DNA of 5,211 nt, from positions 1 through 5,211 of the forward strand of contig SKKR01000495.1 of assembly GCA_007123655.1 (NCBI GenBank). Reading direction: 5' to 3'. Below the pieces are notes generated by a model. That model searched no databases and was not told where the DNA came from. It saw only the letters and a program-made list of their open reading frames with translations. Source of the DNA: Thermomicrobiaceae bacterium. GTDB lineage: Bacteria > Chloroflexota > Chloroflexia > Thermomicrobiales > Thermomicrobiaceae. The number at the start of each line of letters is the position of its first letter. The stretch's first letter is position 1. This document shows, in pieces, positions 1-5,211 of the stretch. Position numbers and translations under genes: made by a program.

Positions 1-519
1 CGTCTCGACAACCGCGTCTCCACTGCCGGTTCCACGCCCCGAGAACGATCGGAAATCATGCGTGCCAACCAGAATCTCACTTGCTTCATTCAACTGGTCC
101 AGCGCAACCGTGCCGCGAAGCCACCAGACGAGTCCCTGAAGGAGAACTGGAGCGCGATCACTGACGAATACCCGATATCTGTACTCCCGCCTGACGGCAC
201 TGAACCGCGCGTGAAACGTCGGGTCCGTATCCGATACGCCATAGACGACCAGGTCTTCTCCGGTTACCGAGTCAAGAGCGTATCTCAGTCGCTCCAGCTC
301 GCCGTCCCAGTTCACCGTACCTGACGCGACTTGCCCAACCGCGTGAACCCCGCTGTCAGTCCGGCCGGCAAGTGCCAGCGTAGTCCGCCGGCGAGTGACC
401 TGCTTGAGCGCGGACTCGAGTTCTTCCTGAACCGTCCGAACTCCCGATTGCCGTTGCGAGCCGGAAAACCCGTAACCGTGATAGCCAAGGTCGATTCGAA
501 CCGGTCGCTCGCTCGCCAC
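1..519 (-). CDS. truA: tRNA pseudouridine(38-40) synthase TruA, 3' end missing
   Basis: TruA converts uridines 38, 39 and 40 of the tRNA anticodon arm to pseudouridine in the cytoplasm. The frame stays open to the left edge, giving 173 residues; the family usually has about 245-270, so roughly the last third is outside. With GTG at 519 as residue 1, visible marks are YHGYGFSGSQRQ (13-24), the catalytic motif AGRTDSGVHA (51-60) with D55 as the nucleophile, FHARFSA (102-108), REYRYRV (111-117), and GTHDFRSF near the end of the visible part. It follows rplQ after 23 nt, a common neighbour in Gram-positive-type clusters, and is probably cotranscribed. The start is uncertain: GTG 519 has no clear ribosome binding site, while an in-frame ATT at 529-531 sits 7 nt after GAGGTG and would add four residues. 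The family assignment is secure; the start is not. Confidence 0.96.
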   Translation of the reverse strand, partial: MASERPVRIDLGYHGYGFSGSQRQSGVRTVQEELESALKQVTRRRTTLALAGRTDSGVHAVGQVASGTVNWDGELERLRYALDSVTGEDLVVYGVSDTDPTFHARFSAVRREYRYRVFVSDRAPVLLQGLVWWLRGTVALDQLNEASEILVGTHDFRSFSGRGTGSGDAVVET

Positions 520-542
520 AGGAAGACCAATCGATCCGCACC

Positions 543-896
543 TCAGGCGATGAATTCAATGAGCGACATCTCCGCGTTGTCGCCCCGGCGATGCCCTACC
601 TTGTAGATCCGCGTGTAGCCACCAGGCTGATCTTCGAATCGCGGTCCAATGACGTCAAACAGCTTCGCAACCGCGCGGTCGTCCGAAAGCCGGGACATGA
701 CGACATTCCGATGATGCTGAGAATCCTCCCGCGCAATCGAGACCAGCTTCTCGACGTACGGTCGAAGTTCCTTCGCTTTGGACTCGGTGGTCTTGATCCG
801 CTCATGCAGAACCAACGAAACGGCAAGGTTTCGCATCAACGCGTTGCGCTGAGCGGCGTTGCGGCCCAGCTTCCGCCCCTTGACTCTGTGCCTCAT
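543..896 (-). CDS. rplQ: 50S ribosomal protein L17
   Basis: L17 is a structural protein of the large ribosomal subunit. The 117-residue product opens with the family signature MRHRVKGRKLGRNAAQRNAL, followed by the conserved LVLHERIKTTESKAKELRP stretch (about residues 29-47), and has the typical C-terminal half with GGYTRIYK and RRGDNAEMSLIEF. Length matches the short bacterial form (about 115-130). The ATG overlaps the rpoA stop codon (shared ATGA, 4 nt), which points to translational coupling. An AGGAG lies 8 nt before the ATG inside the end of rpoA, so the start is well supported. Its place between rpoA and truA is the standard end of the alpha operon. No oddities were seen. Confidence 0.98.
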   Translation of the reverse strand: MRHRVKGRKLGRNAAQRNALMRNLAVSLVLHERIKTTESKAKELRPYVEKLVSIAREDSQHHRNVVMSRLSDDRAVAKLFDVIGPRFEDQPGGYTRIYKVGHRRGDNAEMSLIEFIA

Positions 897-1879
897 CCCT
901 CTGTCTCCTCATTCCCATCGGACGACTGTGAGCCACCACCGACCAGTGCGTCCAGCGCGGCGAACGAATACCCGTGGGCCTCGAGCTGGTCACGCAGTTC
1001 CTGCAGCGATCGAGGACCGAAGTTCCGGATCGAAAGCAGTTGGTCCGGCTCCATCGCCATAACCTGTCCCACGCGCTCGATCTGCCGGCTGCGCAACGCA
1101 TTGAGAACACGCGGTGACAGGCCCAGTTCGGAAAGCGGGCGATTGTCGACCTCGGGAATCGCAGCCGCGGCCTCTTCAGTCTGCTCCGCGGCATCACGGT
1201 TGAAGTCAGCAATCAGTCGCCCGTGATCGACCAGAATCTGCGCCGCCTGGGAGAGCGCGTCCGCCGGCTCGATCGTTCCATCAGTGATAATCTCGAGAAT
1301 CAACCGATCGTAGTCCGTCATCTGACCGACGCGGGTGTGCTCCACCACGTAGTTGACTTTCTCGATCGGGGTGAAGATGGCGTCGACCGGGATCTCACCG
1401 ATCGTGAAAATCTCCTGCGCTTCGGCGGGCTGGTAGCCGCGTCCGCGGCTGACGACGAGATCCATTTCGACCCGGGAAGAGTCGCTGTCGAGATGGGCAA
1501 TCACCTGATCCGGGTTCACTACTTCGAGTTCGCCCGGCCAATCAACGTCTCCGGCCGTAACCGGGCCGCTTCCCTGGAAGAACAGACTGGCGCGCGCTTC
1601 CTGGAACGATTCGGACTCGATGCGAAGTCGCACGCGCTTGAGATTAAGCACGATCTCTGTGACGTCTTCGCGAACCCCTTCGACCGACGAGAACTCGTGC
1701 CAGACTTCGGCAATTCGGACTCGCGTGATCGCAGCACCGGGAAGCGAACGCAACAGAATCCGCCGGAGCGCGTTCCCTATCGTAATCCCGTATCCCGGCT
1801 CTAGCGGGTCAATAACGAACCGGCCGTAGTTATGACCGGTTTCGGTTTCCTGTACCTTCGGCTGAGCTATTTCCAACAA
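893..1879 (-). CDS. rpoA: DNA-directed RNA polymerase subunit alpha
   Basis: The alpha subunit dimerises to scaffold assembly of beta and beta', and its C-terminal domain contacts promoter UP elements and activators. The 328-residue product has a complete N-terminal domain (about 1-228) including GYGITIGNALRRILL (29-43), HEFSSVEGVREDVTEIVLNLK (starting at 61) and VNYVVEHTRVGQMTDYD (175-191). An acidic, Ala/Glu-rich linker covers about 229-247. The C-terminal domain (about 248-304) keeps R257 and N260, equivalent to E. coli R265 and N268, and the NFGPRS loop (286-291), with Arg where E. coli has K298. An acidic Gly/Ser/Glu tail ends the protein. The start is TTG (1877-1879), 9 nt after a strong AGAGGAGG; the next codon is also TTG. 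rpsD, normally immediately upstream, is absent and replaced by a 259-nt spacer. Confidence 0.98.
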   Translation of the reverse strand: MLEIAQPKVQETETGHNYGRFVIDPLEPGYGITIGNALRRILLRSLPGAAITRVRIAEVWHEFSSVEGVREDVTEIVLNLKRVRLRIESESFQEARASLFFQGSGPVTAGDVDWPGELEVVNPDQVIAHLDSDSSRVEMDLVVSRGRGYQPAEAQEIFTIGEIPVDAIFTPIEKVNYVVEHTRVGQMTDYDRLILEIITDGTIEPADALSQAAQILVDHGRLIADFNRDAAEQTEEAAAAIPEVDNRPLSELGLSPRVLNALRSRQIERVGQVMAMEPDQLLSIRNFGPRSLQELRDQLEAHGYSFAALDALVGGGSQSSDGNEETEG

Positions 1880-1882
1880 GCG

Positions 1883-1898
1883 AATTCGCCTCCTCTGA
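1883..1898 (-). promoter_or_regulatory. Strong Shine-Dalgarno site that fixes the rpoA TTG start
   Basis: On the minus strand AGAGGAGG is followed by nine bases (CGAATTCGC) and then the tandem TTG TTG at 1879-1874. It is among the strongest ribosome binding sites in the window. No ATG or GTG lies in frame near it, so the first TTG is the best start; an ATT two codons upstream would be too close to the site. The spacing and family alignment (LEIAQPK) agree with this choice. Confidence 0.75.
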
Positions 1899-1955
1899 CC
1901 TCAATGCGCCAGGTAATCCGGTTGACAATCGACGTCGTCCGTTCGACCGTTTTGC

Positions 1956-1972
1956 GCAACGCCTGGCGCTGC
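1956..1972 (-). other. Small inverted repeat in the rpsK-rpoA spacer
   Basis: On the minus strand GCAGCG-CCAGG-CGTTGC can form a 6-bp stem (one G-U pair) with a 5-nt loop, about 75 nt before the rpoA start. It is followed by GCAAAAC, not by a T run. In GC-rich DNA such a stem can occur by chance; it is listed because two other hairpins share the same spacer. Confidence 0.3.
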
Positions 1973-1986
1973 CTGAATCGTCGTAA

Positions 1987-2009
1987 AGCCCCGGAAACTC
2001 GCCGGAGCC
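1987..2009 (-). other. Hairpin, terminator-like but with a short T run, upstream of rpoA
   Basis: On the minus strand GGCTCCGG pairs with CCGGGGCT across a 7-nt loop (CGAGTTT), an 8-bp stem with two G-U pairs. It runs straight into TTTACG. The three T residues are too few for a confident intrinsic terminator, but the shape resembles an attenuator or a weak terminator. It lies about 108 nt before the rpoA start, in the spacer where rpsD would be expected. No convincing promoter was found between this hairpin and rpoA, so if it stops transcription it must be only partial. Confidence 0.35.
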
Positions 2010-2104
2010 AGCGCAATCATGCGCGAATGTTTGCGTTTCGAACCGCAACCCGGACTCGATCAATTCACGTCCGGGCAATATCTGCACGCAGAAATGCACC
2101 CCGG

Positions 2105-2122
2105 CGCGTGTACTCGCACGCG
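2105..2122 (-). other. GC-rich hairpin just after rpsK
   Basis: A perfect 6-bp inverted repeat, CGCGTG-CGAGTA-CACGCG on the minus strand, begins 16 nt after the rpsK stop codon, with a further GG/CC pairing possible across a 5-nt bulge. It is not followed by a T run, so it is not a canonical intrinsic terminator. It could protect the 3' end of a processed rpmJ-rpsM-rpsK message, or be chance structure in GC-rich DNA. Confidence 0.35.
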
Positions 2123-2138
2123 TGGCGCCAGTTCCGCC

Positions 2139-2546
2139 CTAGACGCGCCGTCGTTTCGGCGGTCGACATCCGTTGTGCGGTATAGGCGTAATGTCGGCGA
2201 TCGACGATACCTGCAATCCTGCCGACTGCAGGGAACGAATCGCCATTTCGCGTCCTGAGCCGGGTCCCTTGACAAAGACTTCAACGGAGCGCATTCCGTG
2301 CTCCATCGCCTTGCGGGCGGCACCTTCTGCGGCAACCTGCGCGGCGTAGGGTGTGCTCTTTCTCGAGCCTTTAAAGCCGCTGGCACCCGCGCTCGACCAG
2401 GCAACAACATTTCCAGCCTGATCAGTCAGGGTAATAATCGTGTTGTTGAAGGTCGCCTGAATATACGCGCTCCCGCGAGGAATATTCTTCCTGTCGCGAC
2501 GTCGTACTCGCCCTCGCTGTCCGCGTCCACGTCGTCGATCCGCCAT
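2139..2546 (-). CDS. rpsK: 30S ribosomal protein S11
   Basis: S11 sits on the platform of the small ribosomal subunit and contacts 16S rRNA near the mRNA exit region. The 135-residue product has an unusually Arg-rich N-terminus (residues 3-20), then the conserved core with [14 protein letters not shown] (29-42), [10 protein letters not shown] (45-54), [14 protein letters not shown] (57-70), VKGPGSGRE (92-100) and the C-terminal signature [17 protein letters not shown] (119-135). Length is normal (about 125-138). The ATG has GGAGAGG upstream, with GAGG 7 nt away. It follows rpsM after 69 nt, a wider gap than usual for this pair. The usual next gene, rpsD, is missing; the sequence continues as a 259-nt non-coding spacer to rpoA. 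Confidence 0.98.
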   Translation of the reverse strand: MADRRRGRGQRGRVRRRDRKNIPRGSAYIQATFNNTIITLTDQAGNVVAWSSAGASGFKGSRKSTPYAAQVAAEGAARKAMEHGMRSVEVFVKGPGSGREMAIRSLQSAGLQVSSIADITPIPHNGCRPPKRRRV

Positions 2547-2615
2547 GCTTTCGCCTCTCCAGCCGGTTCTGCTCGTCGATCCCGAGATTTCCGTAACAAC
2601 CGTGTTCCGACGAAC

Positions 2616-2990
2616 CTAGCGTCCCTTCTTCCGGGACCCGATTCCCTGCTTAGGTCCCTTCCGGGTTCGCGCGTTCGTCTTGGTGCGTTGGCCGCGCACT
2701 GGCAGGCCGCGTCGGTGGCGTAGGCCGCGATAGCACCCGATATCCATGAGACGTTTGATGCTCATATTGACATCCCGGCGCAGGTCACCCTCAACGAGCA
2801 TCTCGCGCTCGAGGATCTCGCGAAGCCGGGCAATCTCATCATCGGTGAGGTCCCGGACGCGCGTGTCCTCACCGATTCCGGTGCGCTCCAGCAGCTGCTT
2901 GCTGGTGGTGTGGCCAACACCGTAGATGTAGGTCAGGCCAATCAGGACCCGCTTGTCCCTTGGAAGGTCAACGCCTGCGATACGTGCCAC
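2616..2990 (-). CDS. rpsM: 30S ribosomal protein S13
   Basis: S13 lies in the head of the small subunit and contacts 16S rRNA, the large subunit (through bridges) and P-site tRNA. The 124-residue product matches the family end to end: [15 protein letters not shown] (1-15), [17 protein letters not shown] (18-34), the helical middle, and the RNA-binding tail [20 protein letters not shown] (87-106) followed by [10 protein letters not shown] and a basic end KKGR that reaches toward the tRNA. The start is GTG (2988-2990), supported by the MARIAG alignment. The ribosome binding site is AAAGGCGGG directly after the rpmJ stop codon; the two genes are 13 nt apart and surely cotranscribed. Confidence 0.98.
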   Translation of the reverse strand: MARIAGVDLPRDKRVLIGLTYIYGVGHTTSKQLLERTGIGEDTRVRDLTDDEIARLREILEREMLVEGDLRRDVNMSIKRLMDIGCYRGLRHRRGLPVRGQRTKTNARTRKGPKQGIGSRKKGR

Positions 2991-3003
2991 CGAGCCCGCC
3001 TTT

Positions 3004-3117
3004 CTAGCCTTGCCGCTGCTTATGCTTCGGATTCGAACAGATCACCCGGACCACTCCCTTGCGCCGGATGATCTGGCAGTTATCACACCGCCGCTTGACG
3101 GAGGCTGATACTTTCAC
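3004..3117 (-). CDS. rpmJ: 50S ribosomal protein L36, zinc-binding form
   Basis: L36 is the smallest protein of the large ribosomal subunit and carries a zinc ribbon. The product has 37 residues, exactly the usual length of the form with all zinc ligands: C11 and C14 (CDNC), C27 and H32 ([11 protein letters not shown]). The N-terminus [11 protein letters not shown] aligns with MKVRASVK of the family, fixing a GTG start at 3115-3117. A clear AGGAG (3125-3129) stands 7 nt before it. A longer frame extends to 3285, but the extra residues do not resemble L36, so they are leader sequence. The gene is separated from map by 177 nt and from rpsM by 13 nt. infA, usually just upstream, is absent. Confidence 0.97.
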   Translation of the reverse strand: MKVSASVKRRCDNCQIIRRKGVVRVICSNPKHKQRQG

Positions 3118-3140
3118 GCTCGTTCTCCTGTTTCCAGATC

Positions 3141-3169
3141 GCCCGGCGCTCCAACCGGAGCTTGCGGGC
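3141..3169 (-). other. Two-tier hairpin in the rpmJ leader
   Basis: On the minus strand a lower stem GCCCG/CGGGC and an upper stem GCTCC/GGAGC (loop GGTT) are nested and separated by a small internal loop (CAA opposite GC). Ten base pairs in 29 nt, all Watson-Crick, make it the strongest structure seen in the spacers. It ends 11 nt before the rpmJ Shine-Dalgarno site, a position suited to control of translation or of message stability. Whether it binds a ribosomal protein cannot be told from the sequence. Confidence 0.5.
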
Positions 3170-3261
3170 TCTCGCACTCGTTTGCACGCTGTTACCGTTC
3201 GGGCGTCGCGGAGTCCGGTCAGTAAATGAATCACGCCACACGACCAGAGACACGCGAAATC

Positions 3262-3283
3262 GGCGCAGGAAGCTCCGTGCGCC
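3262..3283 (-). other. Hairpin at the predicted 5' end of the rpmJ-rpsM-rpsK transcript
   Basis: On the minus strand GGCGCA pairs with TGCGCC, and inside it GGA pairs with TCC around a 3-nt loop, with one bulged C: nine base pairs in 22 nt. It begins 11 nt after the -10 motif at 3294-3299, so it would lie at the very 5' end of a transcript started there. No T run follows, so it is a poor intrinsic terminator for map. Confidence 0.45.
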
Positions 3284-3293
3284 ACAAACGAAC

Positions 3294-3302
3294 ATTATAC
3301 CA
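3294..3302 (-). promoter_or_regulatory. Candidate extended -10 promoter for rpmJ-rpsM-rpsK
   Basis: TGGTATAAT on the minus strand is a perfect extended -10 element (TGn plus TATAAT) in otherwise GC-rich DNA. It overlaps the last codon and the TAA stop of map. At the expected distance upstream there is no good -35 match (CACGAT at 17 nt), as is usual for extended -10 promoters of the housekeeping sigma factor. Transcription would begin near 3285-3288 and give a leader of about 170 nt before rpmJ. Part of the motif is forced by the Val codon and the stop codon, so a chance match remains possible. Confidence 0.5.
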
Positions 3303-4059
3303 CAGCGTGCGCCAGCATCGTGAGCACCTCCGGCTCACCGTCTCTTATCAGCACCGTATTCTCGTAATTCGCCGAGTAGCCGCCGCTCGCGGTAACCACG
3401 GTCCATCCGTCCTCGAGTTCACGCGTATCCGAACCACCGATGTTGAGCATGGGTTCGATCGCTAGCGTCATCCCGGGTCTGAGCTTTCGCCCGGTTCCCG
3501 GTTCACCGAAGTTCGGGACCTGTGGCGCTTCATGCATTTCCCGGCCGATCCCGTGGCCCACATAAGCCCGGACAACATCGAACCCGCATCCTTCAGCACA
3601 TTCCTGAATCGCGGCCGCGACATCTCCGAGGCGGTACTCCGGCGTCGCGTAGTTCACGCCCGCCCAGAATGACCGTTCCGTGGCACTGATCAGCCGCGAC
3701 ACCTCCGGGGCTACTTCCCCGACTGGTAGCGTCCGGGCGGCGTCTCCGTAGTAGCGTTCGTAGATCGCACCGACGTCGATCGAAACGATATCGCCTTCGT
3801 AGAGCACGCGATCACCAGGAATCCCGTGGACGATCTGCTCATTGACCGACGTACAGATACTCGCCGGAAACCCGCTATATCCCAGGAACGCCGGATATGC
3901 GCCCGACGAGATAATGTGCTCGTGGGCGATCCTGTTCAGTTCACCAGTGGTGACGCCCGGAGCGACACGTTCTCGCAGGAGTTCGTGGACCTCGGCGACG
4001 ATCTGGCCGGCCGCCCGCATGAGTTCGACTTCTCGTGTTGATTTCAATGAAACCGTCAT
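3295..4059 (-). CDS. map: Methionine aminopeptidase, type I
   Basis: This cytoplasmic metalloenzyme removes the N-terminal methionine from new proteins. The 254-residue product has the full pita-bread fold and all five metal ligands: D95 (SIDVG), D106 (GDAART), H169 (GHGIGREMHEAP), E202 (IEPML) and E233 (YENTV). The substrate-side histidines H78 (VNEQIVHGIPG) and H176 are also present. There is no N-terminal zinc-finger extension and no type II insert, so it is the short bacterial type I. The ATG shares one base with the adk stop codon (TGATG), indicating coupled translation; only a weak GGGTG precedes it. Residue 234 is Asn where E. coli has His after the last glutamate ligand. The stop TAA lies within a candidate promoter for the downstream ribosomal genes. 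Confidence 0.98.
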   Translation of the reverse strand: MTVSLKSTREVELMRAAGQIVAEVHELLRERVAPGVTTGELNRIAHEHIISSGAYPAFLGYSGFPASICTSVNEQIVHGIPGDRVLYEGDIVSIDVGAIYERYYGDAARTLPVGEVAPEVSRLISATERSFWAGVNYATPEYRLGDVAAAIQECAEGCGFDVVRAYVGHGIGREMHEAPQVPNFGEPGTGRKLRPGMTLAIEPMLNIGGSDTRELEDGWTVVTASGGYSANYENTVLIRDGEPEVLTMLAHAVV

Positions 4060-4745
4060 CAGGTGTTCACCCGTGGACGAAGAGCCTGAAGGATCTCGCG
4101 CGTTACCGCGTCGATCTCCTGATTCCCGTCAACTTCAACCAGCAGGTCCTGTTCGCGATAGTGCTGCAGGATCGGCTCGGTCTGCTCGTAGTAAATGTCG
4201 AGCCGCTGCGCGACTGCCTCCGGAGTGTCGTCACTCCGCTGGTACAGGCTACCGCCACACACGTCGCACGACTCACCGTTCGCCGGAGGATTGAACTCAC
4301 TATGATAGGTCGCTCCGCACTCGCTGCAGATGAGGCGACCGGTGAGGCGCTTCATCAGTTCGTCGCGCGGCACATCGACAAGTACAACGGCTGAGATCGC
4401 CTCGCCCCGGTCCTCCAGTGCCGAATCCAGTGCGTCAGCCTGTTCCCGGTTCCGGGGGAAGCCATCCAGGAGAACCCCCGAGATCGAAGGATCGGACTCC
4501 TGCATGCGCTGGATATGGGCGAAGAGCACACGGACAGTCAGTTCGTCGGGTACCAGTGCGCCCTGGTCGTAGTAGTGGCGTACCTCGTCGCCCAGGTCGG
4601 AGTCTGTCTTCAGAATGGCCCGGAACAGGTCGCCGGTGGCGACGTGTTCCAGGCCAAGTTCCGGGGCGACCGCGGCGGCCTGCGTACCTTTTCCGGCACC
4701 TTGCGGGCCGACGATGATCACGTAGTTGACGGAATGCGCCGTCAC
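4059..4745 (-). CDS. adk: Adenylate kinase with four-cysteine zinc lid
   Basis: Adenylate kinase interconverts ATP + AMP and 2 ADP in the cytoplasm. The 228-residue product carries the P-loop GPQGAGKGTQ (13-22), the AMP-binding TGDLFR (37-42) and LDGFPR (93-98), and a long-form LID domain starting at GRLI (136). Four cysteines, C140, C143, C160 and C163 (two CxxC pairs), should bind a structural zinc, a pattern usual in Gram-positive-type bacteria and replaced by other residues in E. coli. R170 and R181 match the catalytic arginines R156 and R167 of E. coli. The P-loop has Gln where most family members have Pro. The start is GTG (4743-4745) with GGAAGGGG 7 nt upstream; it begins 15 nt after secY and overlaps map by 1 nt. 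Confidence 0.98.
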   Translation of the reverse strand: MTAHSVNYVIIVGPQGAGKGTQAAAVAPELGLEHVATGDLFRAILKTDSDLGDEVRHYYDQGALVPDELTVRVLFAHIQRMQESDPSISGVLLDGFPRNREQADALDSALEDRGEAISAVVLVDVPRDELMKRLTGRLICSECGATYHSEFNPPANGESCDVCGGSLYQRSDDTPEAVAQRLDIYYEQTEPILQHYREQDLLVEVDGNQEIDAVTREILQALRPRVNT

Positions 4746-4760
4746 GTGTTCGCCCCTTCC

Positions 4761-5211
4761 CTACCGGATAAAGCCTTCATAGTTGCGCATCATCAGCTGC
4801 GCCTCGAGCTGCCGCATGGTATCGACTGCCACCCCGACCACAATCAGGAGTGACGTACCGCCGAGGAACAGCGCCGTCACACCGGTGATCTCTGCAACGA
4901 TGAACGGAAGCACCGCCACCGTGCCGAGCGCCAGCGCGCCGACGAGTGTGATCCGCATCAGCACGCGCGTCAGATAGGCGTCAGTGTTCCGACCCGGGCG
5001 AACCCCCGGGATGAACGCGCCCTGCCGCTGCAGGTTCTCCGCGATGTGCTGCTGCTGGAATAGCACCATAGTGTAGAAGTAGGTGAACCCGACGACCATC
5101 GAGAAGTAGACGATCTGATAGATCGGATTCTGCGGATCAAACACTCTGGACATCGAGCCGGCAATATCAACGACCCACTCGCGGTTGGAGGTCTGGAGAA
5201 ACTCCGCCACC
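4761..5211 (-). CDS. secY: Preprotein translocase subunit SecY, C-terminal part
   Basis: SecY forms the protein-conducting channel of the Sec translocon in the cytoplasmic membrane. Only the last 149 codons (about one third of the protein) are inside the window; the frame is open at the right edge, so the first codon seen is an internal valine, not a start. In this fragment, membrane segments 8, 9 and 10 lie at about residues 30-51, 83-108 and 111-131. The cytosolic loop between 8 and 9 contains AENLQRQGAFIPGVRPGRNT (57-76); its R71 corresponds to the conserved Arg357 of E. coli SecY needed for SecA-driven export. The protein ends with the typical RQLEAQLMMRNYEGF. It is followed after 15 nt by adk, the classic spc-operon arrangement. 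Confidence 0.98.
   Translation of the reverse strand, partial: VAEFLQTSNREWVVDIAGSMSRVFDPQNPIYQIVYFSMVVGFTYFYTMVLFQQQHIAENLQRQGAFIPGVRPGRNTDAYLTRVLMRITLVGALALGTVAVLPFIVAEITGVTALFLGGTSLLIVVGVAVDTMRQLEAQLMMRNYEGFIR

Noticed and set aside
1223..1804. A long plus-strand open frame opposite rpoA
   Set aside because: It is the antisense shadow of rpoA, caused by GC-rich codon structure, with no recognisable domain.
1921..1926. TTGTCA on the minus strand in front of rpoA as a -35 element
   Set aside because: No acceptable -10 hexamer lies 16-18 nt downstream; the best T-rich stretch there is ATTGAG, so a promoter cannot be supported.
1901..2020. A 39-codon minus-strand frame (ATG at 2018-2020, stop just before the rpoA ribosome binding site) that might be a leader peptide
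   Set aside because: No ribosome binding site precedes the ATG, the sequence is not recognisable and has no regulatory codon run; a frame of this length is expected by chance in GC-rich DNA.
1830..2099. An 89-codon minus-strand frame covering the rpsK-rpoA spacer and the start of rpoA
   Set aside because: It overlaps rpoA out of frame, shows no resemblance to S4 or any family I know, and has no ribosome binding site; treated as chance.
3118..3285. An N-terminally extended L36 of 93 residues in the rpmJ frame
   Set aside because: The added residues do not align with the family, whereas the GTG at 3115-3117 has a well-placed AGGAG and gives the standard 37-residue protein.
3083..3295. A 70-codon minus-strand frame between map and rpmJ, of about the length of IF-1
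   Set aside because: The translation lacks every IF-1 feature (no OB-fold pattern), is Arg-rich in the way of random GC-rich frames, and runs into rpmJ in another frame.

Overview
The window is a compact block of housekeeping genes, all read from the minus strand, so transcription runs from high to low coordinates. In transcription order it holds: the 3' end of secY (cut by the right window edge), adk, map, rpmJ, rpsM, rpsK, rpoA, rplQ, and the 5' part of truA (cut by the left edge). This is the distal end of the S10/spc/alpha ribosomal-protein supercluster. I see no mobile element, CRISPR array, tRNA, rRNA or defence gene. Nothing supports a hidden novel system, and the main interest lies in gene content and in the spacers.

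Organism: a GC-rich bacterium. The order secY-adk-map-(infA)-rpmJ-rpsM-rpsK-(rpsD)-rpoA-rplQ-truA is the Gram-positive/Chloroflexota style. The protein sequences (four-cysteine Adk lid, four-ligand zinc L36, S11 ending in PPKRRRV, the form of the alpha subunit) remind me most of Chloroflexota. That placement is an inference from memory, not a search result. Non-ATG starts are common: adk, rpmJ and rpsM use GTG, rpoA uses TTG, and truA uses GTG or possibly ATT.

Layout: 4761-5211 is the SecY C-terminus (last three membrane segments). 4059-4745 is adenylate kinase, followed with a 1-nt overlap by methionine aminopeptidase (3295-4059). 3118-3294 is a 177-nt spacer where infA would be expected. 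It begins with a perfect extended -10 promoter motif overlapping the map stop codon and can fold two clear hairpins before the rpmJ ribosome binding site. 3004-3117 is rpmJ (L36), 2616-2990 rpsM (S13) and 2139-2546 rpsK (S11). 1880-2138 is a 259-nt spacer where rpsD (S4) would be expected; it also contains several GC-rich inverted repeats. 893-1879 is rpoA, overlapping rplQ (543-896) by 4 nt. truA begins about 23 nt after rplQ and runs off the left edge.

How the genes work together: SecY is the channel core of the Sec translocon, Adk balances adenine nucleotides, and Map removes the initiator methionine from new proteins. L36, S13, S11 and L17 are ribosome components, RpoA is the assembly scaffold of RNA polymerase, and TruA makes pseudouridines in the tRNA anticodon arm. 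The main departures from the textbook cluster are the absence of infA and rpsD from their usual places, each replaced by a non-coding, structure-prone spacer.
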